From the NCBI GenBank assembly GCA_015499995.1, contig JADNRV010000226.1:1-64000 (forward strand): 64,000 nt of DNA, given 5' to 3'. Position 1 is the first letter of the stretch. Each line of letters starts with the position of its first letter. The translations under genes and the position numbers were made by a program. The notes under the pieces are model-generated. The model was not told the DNA's origin. It saw only the letters and a program-made list of their open reading frames with translations, and did no database searches. Of the stretch, positions 41,130 to 49,820 are shown in pieces. Origin of the DNA: Flammula alnicola (Eukaryota > Basidiomycota > Agaricomycetes > Agaricales > Strophariaceae).

Positions 41130-41405
41130 ATGGAACTCCACGCTGTCATGCCCTTCCACAACTATCCCCAGTATGAACCGGCTCTTGTTTCCCAAGGTGT
41201 TCTCTACGTGAACAATACATCTTCTCTTGCACACAGCTTCTTTGTTGACATCATTGGAATCCCAGAGGGCGCGGTTGGCGCTTTTTTGGAACATTGCGCT
41301 ACTCTCACGCATCGCGCCCATAAAGGCAAGGCAAACACTAATCAGGCTGTGGTTAAGAAGGAGGAGCGCGATGTCGTAATTAAGGAGGAAGATAAGGAGA
41401 ACTAG
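41130..41405 (+). CDS. small hypothetical ORF after the repeat
   Basis: An open frame of about 91 residues (MELHAVMPFHNYPQYEPALV, then GIPEGAVGAFLEHCATLTHR) ends in a charged VIKEEDKEN tail. The spacing after a repeat copy mirrors the 38333 gene. It may be a C-terminal exon whose upstream part was lost. Unrecognised. Confidence 0.35.
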   Translation: MELHAVMPFHNYPQYEPALVSQGVLYVNNTSSLAHSFFVDIIGIPEGAVGAFLEHCATLTHRAHKGKANTNQAVVKKEERDVVIKEEDKEN

Positions 41406-41489
41406 TATTATTACAAGGTAGTCGCAATTTATTTACTACACTACATTACTTTCTGAAATCTACTTTAATGTTGACCTTTCATCGAGAAC

Positions 41490-42690
41490 TTATACAACAT
41501 AGCCAGAGTCATGGAACCACCCCTCCGCCTTCTCTGGAGTTAAAGTAGTAAATACGGCCTCCCAGATCATTCGGTATGGGTCACATGTAATCTCCCCCGA
41601 TAACTCGCCTCGCGCATACTCTCGGTTTGCCCGGATCCACGCCTTTATTGCGGAGAAGGCTTCTTCGATTGGATTGAAATCAGGAGAGTAGGGCGGTAAA
41701 TAAATAATGCGCATGCCTCTAACAAATGTGTGCTATTAGTTGAGTCAGAATGCAGATAGAATGATGTTGTACCTTGCAAGAACCATCTCTTCGAGCTCAG
41801 CAGATTTATGAATGCTAGCATTATCCATGACTAGCACCGACTTTCGTCCAGGAAAAGGGTTCATGTTATCGAGCAGACCATCAACAAAAGAGTTGAATGT
41901 GGCAGCGGTGTAGGAATGGTCTTGGACATCAAGGTGCAAGATACCATCGAGCGAGAGAGCCGGAAGAATAGAATAGCTATAAAAACAGTAAGTTCTCTAT
42001 GAACTGATGTATAGGTGAGACTGATGCACCGTTTTCCACGAACAAAGTAATCATGCTGTCGTGCACGACCGTTGATCGGTGCCCAGGCATAATCCAGCTT
42101 CGTAGCGTTGCGATTACATGCGGACTCGTCAAGAAAGACGAGATGTTCAGGCAAGTACTCTTGCGCCACTCGTATCTGATACTCTGCCCATCGATCCTCA
42201 TTTCGCTCGAGCGCAGGGCGAGAGACCTCGAATTTCTCTTTTCAGAATATCACAACCAGGAGCTGAACGAACAAGACTCACCTTTTTCCACGTAAATCAT
42301 CGATGGAGAAGACTCCTCCTGATTGTTTCTTCTGATGCATCAACTCCCCGTGCTTCCAACAGTGCAGCTTGGAGCTCAGATAGGTACAAGTCGGGGCTGC
42401 GCTCAATCAATCCTTCAAGATACTGTAGACTGCCGTTGATGTCAATTACAAGGGCATATAGGCACATTACTTACAGCAATATCAAGAGCATTGAGCATCC
42501 TTGGTCGACCACTTTGCAAGGGCTTCTTGACGACACATCCTGTACGACGGTGAAGCTCCAATAAACGGTTGATTGCCCGTTTGCTTATCCCTGTAATATG
42601 TGCGATTTCGCAGGGTTTGAGAGATGCGGACATATACACAAGTTGACGCTTGACATCAGCGCTTATGTGCCGACGGTTTCCGATAGCCAT
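41490..42690 (-). pseudogene. Tc1/mariner-type DDE_3 transposase with a nonsense codon
   Basis: The start MAIGNRRHISADVKRQLVYM at 42690 opens a helix-turn-helix region (EIAHITGISKRAINRLLELH). After an intron comes SPDLYLSELQAALLEARGVD, then TIRRSLLHR followed by an in-frame TGA (42297-42299) and FTWKK. The catalytic part is otherwise intact: HLVFLDESACNR (first Asp), KSVLVMDNASIHKSAELEE (second Asp), YLPPYSPDFNPIEEAFSAIK (acidic third residue), ending GWFHDSGYVV. IS630/Tc1-like elements of this type cut and paste at TA. No obvious terminal inverted repeats were found at the flanks, so the element is probably dead and degraded. Confidence 0.85.
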
Positions 42691-43223
42691 GATGGAGAGA
42701 AACAATAAGAAGTGGTTATAAGAAAGCTAAGTCGAACTAATGTTGAACGGACACAGAGATTCAATTGAGATCCAACATGATCCTCTTTCGGAGTTATGAC
42801 CAAATTTAGTTAAGTCTTGTTTGTACAGGCACCGATATAAACAAAGTGGCTGAACGCTGCATTCGCAAAGTGGGCCTATCGATATGTAACGCTCGGCTCA
42901 ACGCTCACTGCGATTATGTGAAAAACTGTGAGAAAAAGTGACAGGTCACTAAAAACGGTCGTTGCGTCTCTCTTCATCGCTGCCACGTATGCTCTTACCC
43001 ACTCTTTGTTGATCTTTCGGCAGTTGTCTGGCTCGTACAACACTGGGTGAACGGTGAACACCTACTTCTAGATCGGGAGCATCTTGCCTGACATGCAGGG
43101 AGCCAGGGTTGTCGCACAGGGTCTACCCTGCAAGCTCGTGCCCTGAGCTCCGAAAACCTACAAAAGAGGAATATAAGAGGACGACAGTTGGTACGTTCTT
43201 TTTGCTTCCTCTTCACCTTCAGC
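42691..43223. other. intergenic
   Basis: Divergent spacer between the dead transposase and the next plus-strand gene. No gene is supported. Confidence 0.4.
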
Positions 43224-44843
43224 ATGCAGAACGCCCCTCATCCACCTTGGGATCTTCCAGGCAACATCCCTGCTCCCGCAAATGCGGATACCCAATCGGT
43301 CACATCTTGGGAACGTTTGCGCATTGGTCCCGTCACTCCACTTGCAGCGTACCACCTACGCTCCTGGCTGGGGGTGTTTCCTGGAATACAGGACTTCTTC
43401 GTTACCTGCCAAAGCAACTTCCGATCTGCAGATGTTGCTTGGTTCGCTTCGGGCATGAGCCGGGATGGAAACCACCACCACCCAGTAACCTCGTTTCACC
43501 CGTCTCTGGTAACGCTGGTCAGAGACACCAAATATCCTCAAGGAAAAGGCGAGCGCAAGGCGCTCTTGACAGAGATAAAGGATCTAATGTATGATGTGGT
43601 ACGTTTTTAACACTTGTTCTCTCTTGGTACAACTGATCATGGAGCTTTCTAGGCAACAATGTATGATCGGTTAGCCGGCAGCACTACGATGATCATCTCG
43701 AGTGGCGGCACCACTATTCCAGGTTCTCCAATTCGTCCCGAGTATCTCAAGGCGAGCGTATATCTTCCTCCTGCCTTCGTCACCCACCAGCTTGACCTTC
43801 ATCGCCCCATCTTGGACATCGTTCAGCAGTTCATCGAAACAGTCGGTGTTAGGACTGTGAACATGTGGACTCAGCGAGCACGCCGCGACCTGGGATACTC
43901 CCTGACGCAGATGGGAAATCCACAACAAAACGCCCTCTTTAATGCTATTCCAAGCCCCGAATATAACTCTGCTCACTACATGTTCCTCGGCCAGCCGTAT
44001 AGGTTCAGGGAGGACCCGTCTTACGTCCCCGTTCAAGCCCTGTCTCCAGAGCATTCCGACGGTTCCTACGATTATGGCGAGGACCCAGACCCCACCACGC
44101 TTGCCATTCTCGACCTACAAGAGCAAAACAGCGACCTTCAGGAGCAGGTTCGTGTTCTGCAGCAGCACATTTCCGACCCCGAAGAGCAGGTCAGCGTTAG
44201 CGACCTGCGCAATTCCTCCCTGGCGCTCCAGTGCCAGCGGGGTCGGGACCGTATCGCATTCCTTGAGGCACAGGTTCAGGGAGTTCCCACTGATAGAAAC
44301 AGGACAACTCCAAGTCAGAACGAGGCTGCGCACCATGCTCGTGCCACCCCGCAGTCGACTCCTTTGAGATATGCACAGGTAACTCCGTCTCGTGCACCTC
44401 TCACTCGAGCACAAACCCCTTCTGGCTATGGCCACCCTGCCCCGCAAACTCCAGACACGCCTTCGAGGCGTCATGTTCAATCACCTTCCGGCACGCCTGC
44501 TATTTCTCGCACCCTCTATTCTGCTTCTCGCACTGCTCAAACATCGCCTTCTGCTTCCCGTACCGCTCAAGCTTCACTGTCTGCCTCCCATACCATTCAA
44601 GTGTCTTCGTCCAGGGAAGCAAGTAACGTCAAACGGCTTCTCCCACATTACATAAATCTCTATGAGCTCCGCCACCTTTCGGGGCAACTCAACCTTATTG
44701 CTAACTACACTCCAGCCGAGAATCGGATTCAGGAGCTGACTAACATAGGGCTTGACGGAGAAGTGTGCCAGCAGCTCGCGGAGACAATGGCCCTGGACAA
44801 GGGTGAGCTGCTGCCAGCCACAGCCATGCCTGACGAGAACTGA
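43224..44843 (+). CDS. 521-residue hypothetical protein, TE-associated type
   Basis: Two exons, 43224-43598 and 43653-44843, joined in frame by a 54 bp intron. The N-terminus has WDLPGNIPAPANADTQSVTS and a conserved-looking stretch (YHLRSWLGVFPGIQDFF). A coiled coil follows (LAILDLQEQNSDLQEQVRVL), then a long Ser/Thr/Pro/Arg-rich disordered segment with SASRTAQ-like repeats (about 44500-44600), and a helical end (YINLYELRHLSGQLNLIANY). The protein is intact, with stop at 44841-44843. No enzyme domain is seen. It sits among transposon debris and resembles low-complexity proteins that recur near agaricomycete repeats; the function is unknown. Confidence 0.65.
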
Positions 44844-45230
44844 ATTGGTTGGTTTTTTATTTTATTGCCTATCTCTTACTTATGTACCCTTATATTCAGG
44901 GATAGAATAAACGGTTGGTTTTTATTTTATTACTGTTGCCTGGATCGACTAACGTACTTTCATATCCAGGGGTTCAGTGGCGCATCTTTTCGAACATACC
45001 TTCAAGCATAGGGATTGCAATGATCAGTTAGCTAGTAGAAATATATACTGTCTTTAGCGCGCTTAGCCCTGTTCATACCTTTTTTCGGACTTGTGTAGTT
45101 TGCGTAGATCATGTTCATATTTCTTTTTTGATTTTTTGGACGTTTATAGGTCCTTTTCACCATGGCCTGTGCTCGTCTTTTTATCGTCGCTTGTATTCTT
45201 TTTTTTTCGCCCTTCACTCCTGTTCTTGAT
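44844..45230. other. intergenic
   Basis: Contains a partial repetition of GGTTGGTTTTTATTTTATT (near 44846 and 44915) in the 3' UTR region. No gene. Confidence 0.4.
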
Positions 45231-45965
45231 GTCTCGTCTACAATCAATGCCGCGAGTTCGACCCGCATTCGCCATACCCAGCACAAGTCTGCCCCGATTA
45301 CCGTCAAGCAGAAGAAGGAGAAAACAGCCCAATGTGAAGAGACGCAAGCAGCCATTGACGATGCAATCGATGAGTGGTTTTCCTCGACTATGGCAAAGGC
45401 AAACGAGCTCGCCGCGCTTCAACAAGAAACCTCGCTATTTCCTCAACATCTTCTTCCACGGCGGTGCTCGCATGGTCAATCATCACGAGAAGATAAACCC
45501 TCACAATGCCTTTATAAGCTTAAAGGCTCAAGAACTTCGTGACGGTACGTGGATACCTTTTTTCTAACGATATTTGACTGATTTACTTACAGATGGGCAA
45601 AGTATGTCTCTCCTCAGTATTCAATGTGAGTACAAGGAGGAATATTGTGCCCTCGGCGAAGACGAGCGCGAGGAAATTGTGAAGGAGTACAAGGAGAATA
45701 TGAACGGCACAAAGCACATTGCACGCCCATCCCCCCGTGGCCGTATTCAGGACTTTGCGAATACAGTCCGCAACATTATTATGCTGGTACGTGATCTTTT
45801 ACAGATTCGGCAATGTGCCCTGACATGTTGGAACAGATCAACGGTCTTAAAACTCGTGTCGGCATTGAGGGTTTCTTCTGCATAGTGCGAAACACGCCTA
45901 CATATCACATGCAGCCCCAGTGGTTAGGTGGAACACGCACGACGTTGGCACGGCATACTTTGTGA
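45231..45965 (+). pseudogene. truncated, frameshifted agaricomycete hypothetical protein
   Basis: The frames read EETQAAIDDAIDEWFSSTMA KANELAA, then need a one-base shift near 45420 to continue FNKKPRYFLNIFFHGGARMV and INPHNAFISLKAQELRD. Introns near 45545 and 45787 join in frame to GQSMSLLSIQCEYKEEYCAL and SPRGRIQDFANTVRNIIML, then INGLKTRVGIEGFFCIVRN and a stop at 45963-45965. Family members I recall run on for another 100 or more residues, so the C-terminus is lost as well. Function unknown. Confidence 0.55.
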
Positions 45966-46184
45966 ACCCGTACATAGACCACCATTGTCATGAATTTTTG
46001 TCAGAGTAGTAATTTTAGTCCAGTTTGTCGATACATAGCTAGCTTTTTGACTTTTTAGCCTTTGACTTGTCGCAAACTCGTAAAAAGCTGAAAAGCGATG
46101 AAAAGTGAACAAGTAAAATATAAGATTGCTGATGAAGTCGACTTGTTCAAATGACAAAAACTAGATACACCCTCAAAGATGGGA

Positions 46185-47566
46185 CTATCTCCTTCTTCGT
46201 CTTGAATGTTTCGAGGACTTTGCACGCTGTTGTTCATTGAGATACTCGCACTTGAAAGATCGTCGTGCACATTGGCTACATGAAAAAAAAAAGAAGTCGG
46301 AAAGTTAAACATCACAACAATGTCCTGGTAACCCAATTACATACTTGCACGTCGGGTCGGGGCTACCTTCAGGCGGACGACCACACGCGACCTTGCGTTC
46401 CCTACAAAATGTACACGCCAAACTCGGTTTCTTTGGTTCCTTGATGTTCCTCATTACTGAACTCTCAGCTTGTGATGACGACGAGGAAGAGGCGGTAGGT
46501 GTCGATGGCGTATTCGGTGAATCGACGAAACTGAGTTGCGTAGGAATCCCCATGTCGTGTGCAGGGCCGGGTGGATCATCGCTTATGCTCATACCTAGAT
46601 ATGTGGCAGATGCAGACAAATGATCCGCCCGGTGCTTTGGGTGTTCACTATCAGCAAAGGGGGGAAATAGTTGTTGACTTCGCCTCCGTTGTTTGGGAGA
46701 AGGCAAAGGTAAAGGCGAAGCTGCAGCAACCGTAGACAGAGAATGACAGCTTTGATGCTGTCGAGAGGAGGCTTGTTCCTCCTGCTTAAGTTTGTCCATA
46801 AATTCGAGGTGGAGGGAGAGCTCCGAGTATTTAGAGCGTTGTTCAGGTGGTATGGGTTGGTGCTGCGTTTGCGAAGTTAACATGTTATATTTTTAATGGA
46901 AAGCATACAAAGGGAAACAAACAGCTCGACATGTTAGCGTGGCGAATGCCGAATTTGGTGGAGGTTGTGGGCGATGGTGGCAATCCACCGCAGTGGATGG
47001 CAAATTCTGTGCCGGAGCCATTTCCTACGGGGGATATGATTTTCAATTAGCGTGCAGAAGAATTAACACAAACCGCAGTCTCGTGCCTAGGCAGGACTTC
47101 ATCATGATTGGAGATGTCGGGAGCGGCACATGTATCGATCATCGAGGAACCGTCCAGTTGGCGGAGTATGACTTGATTATGGGCCTCGCTGGAATTCCAG
47201 CTTGATGTTGTCGTCCATAGTGGCGAGCCGTGCTGCCGTTGCTGCTGATACATCATCGAATTCTCGGACTCGCGATATTCAGACTCGCAGTAGAAACTTC
47301 CATCTCGGAGCGGTACGTCAGGCTGCTGGTCATATTTTCAACCTATATATATGCATTATGTTGTGGTAGATACTTACCAGATGACCGTGTAAAAGCCCTT
47401 CCTTGCTAAAGTGTTCCCGAGTTGTGGAATAAGCGATCAAATTATAGTGCCCATCGAATGAGTCGTTCTCGGCCGACCATCTCACACCGAAGGCATCCAA
47501 GACCTTAGATGAGTGAATGGTGGACTCGTACTGAGCTGGCTGAGTGTTAGTCTCATATGCCGTCAT
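46185..47566 (-). CDS. Zn2Cys6 transcription factor with C-terminal zinc cluster
   Basis: The start MTAYETNTQPAQYESTIHSS is at 47566. Later exons carry MMYQQQRQHGSPLWTTTSSW and PIPPEQRSKYSELSLHLEFM, then a Ser-rich linker. The zinc cluster is CTFCRERKVACGRPPEGSPD PTC, joined across an intron (PTC-N|QCARRSFKCEY) to give C-x2-C-x6-C, C-x2-C-x6-C. An RRRRR tail and stop (46185-46187) follow. The cluster at the extreme C-terminus is unusual for ascomycete factors but known among agaricomycete regulators. It should bind CGG-type DNA sites in the nucleus. The junction between the first two exons is not resolved. Confidence 0.75.
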
Positions 47567-48374
47567 TCTGTAAGATGACTATTAGCCGTGAAGTATGATT
47601 TTCATATCCCCCGCTTACATGCATCAACCAGCCTAGCCGAGTCTGAGTGACAGCGATATGGATGTGAGAAATGGGCGCTAGATGCCGCGAGTGAAGTAAA
47701 ATAGACTGATTAGCTTTCGATGGAGGCCGACTACTGGGAAGAAAACAACACACAGTGAACGTTGGGGTAAAAGGATGGGAAGATTAACAGGGAGGTGGTC
47801 AATGTGGACCCTTAAGTTGTACGTACATCGTTCCCCGTAACGAATCCCGTTTCGGGATTTAGCATTTTTGTGCACACACTTGTCGATATTTGTGGCCGCC
47901 AAGCAAAGATTGTATGATCCCATCCGCACAGGAAAATCAGATGCGCCAAATGGCCGTAATACACAACTGTGATGATGGCTTGATGGCGCCTCTGCGCGTC
48001 TTTGGGACGCTCAATTTTTGCTGCGAAGAAAAGAAAAAGGGAAATAAATCGCGTTCGGACAGCTATGGGTCTTCAAAGCTTCACGATTCACGAATCCAGG
48101 CTGGATATTGACTCCGAATACTTTGCGAGTTGTGGATCTCATCAATAATTGTTGCGAGTCGATTTCGACGATTCAAGCACAATTAGATGCCTGGATCCAC
48201 TGTGGATGGAGTGGCTAGATGTCAAAAATGTGACGAAAGGTGGGCTTGCCACCAGGCACGCTGTGGCCTTGTTTCGTAAGTAATGAGGCCAGATAACAAA
48301 TTCAGAAAAGATCCTTGAGCAAATTTCTTTTTATGTTTAGTCTATTCGGGGTACGAAAATACTGTGATATAGTC
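47567..48374. other. intergenic, no supported gene
   Basis: Upstream region of the Zn2Cys6 gene and right boundary of the gene-fragment mosaic. No terminal repeats were recognised. Confidence 0.4.
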
Positions 48375-49820
48375 TTATCCAGTCAATCTGAATACGATTG
48401 AATTGCGTGAAGGGATGATCGTTATTGACATGATTTTGAGCGAGCGCTCGAGAATCCTATACAACATCCCGGATGTTGACTTGGATGAAGATCGTTGAGA
48501 ACAAGTGTTGAGTGAGTTGAACATCGTAAAAAGAAAGATGACGGAAGCCTGAAAAACATTCATAAATGAATATAATCTATCAGAGAGAAACTGAATACCA
48601 CACTTGCCTTGCTCCAAGCATCCCAAAGGAGTAGAGTAAGCGCCGAGGGGCTCATCGTCTTCATCTTTCCCCTTCCGACGAACTGCGAACTCGACGAAGA
48701 TAAGACGGCGTCTTGAATGAAACGGTTCTGGCAGAGGATACAGTCGTGGTGGTCGCATCGGTTGAAGGAGAATATTTCGCTCCGGCGACCGCCGCCGATT
48801 TGGGAAGGAATGGAGAATGAGACCAATCGGGCATATGGGGCGAAACCTCAACATACGAGTCGATGATGGATTTGTTGATAATCTCTTTGCCATTGGAATC
48901 GCGGAGCCGGGGAAGCTGCTGAGCAGAGATCATCTAAAAGCGATGATCCTTAGTTCCATAGCGCGTTTAGAAAGCCATCTTTATCTCACTGTAACGTCAA
49001 AAAAGTGTTGAGTGCGTTTCGAGAGAAGGTCTTTCTCAGGACAGCGAAGAGCCTCGGGCTTCAGAACATATCCCGCTCGCGCATTGCGTTGGAAAATGGC
49101 TTGGTTGATCACGTATCCGAGATCTGAGATAGAATCTGGTTAGAGATATAAAATCAGAACGGTCTGCAAGGATGTATAAGCTGATCAAAAGTTTGCCAAT
49201 TGATCGCAACAACCTGACACCCAGCAGCCCAATAGCGGTGTGGTTCATAGTTAGTCGAATTAGCCCTCGTACCCTTTGGATAGACCCTGACGAGATGAGT
49301 GTGATTGTGTTTGACGAGGTCATGAATGCTTGTTTTCAAAAGGCGATCGGCCGAATTCTCAGGGAGCGAGAAAATGTGCTCCGGAGCGTATTCAATATCT
49401 GGGTTAATACCATGTCATTCGACGCCCACTGTGCAGACGAGCAGCGAGATAAGGCGGAAGGACATCTTGGTTTTGTGTTTCTCCTGAGAATCCCCGTCCG
49501 TTCCGCGTAATTTCTTCCACGTTTTCTTCAGGTGACGTTTCGGAGGAGGTTTCCGCTGGAAGTGTAATGAGTTTCTGTGCAGCCGCTTTTTCTGCAGCTG
49601 CCAAACGCGCAGCCTGAACCGCAGTCAGTTGTTCCCCAACATATAGATTTTTGGCCTGGTTTTCCCTCAGCGCGGTGCAAATTTTTAATTCCTGGAAGCG
49701 ACTCACTTTCAGGAGGAATTTATGTTTAAGTTCTTCCGGGCTAGGCGAAACATCGATCTTAGGACGCCCCTCAGCTGCGGCCCGGGCTTGAACTATTGAA
49801 TCTCCGAACACCTCTGTCAA
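48375..49820 (-). pseudogene. phospholipase C-delta fragment (X-Y linker, Y and C2)
   Basis: On the minus strand: LTEVFGDSIVQARAAAEGRP and KIDVSPSPEELKHKFLLK, then NLYVGEQLTAVQAARLAAAE (end of X and the linker). Next, HDLVKHNHTHLVRVYPKGTR and NSTNYEPHRYWAAGCQVVAI (Y domain), LGYVINQAIFQRNARAGYVL, and IISAQQLPRLRDSNGKEI with SYVEVSPHMPDWSHSPFLPK (C2). The segment after ARTVSFKT has lost the expected NNGFNPVW-containing stretch and is out of frame with FVEFAVRRKGKDEDDEPLGA. The catalytic X-domain histidines lie in the missing 5' part. Introns are retained, so this is a DNA-level copy and not a retrocopy. Confidence 0.8.
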
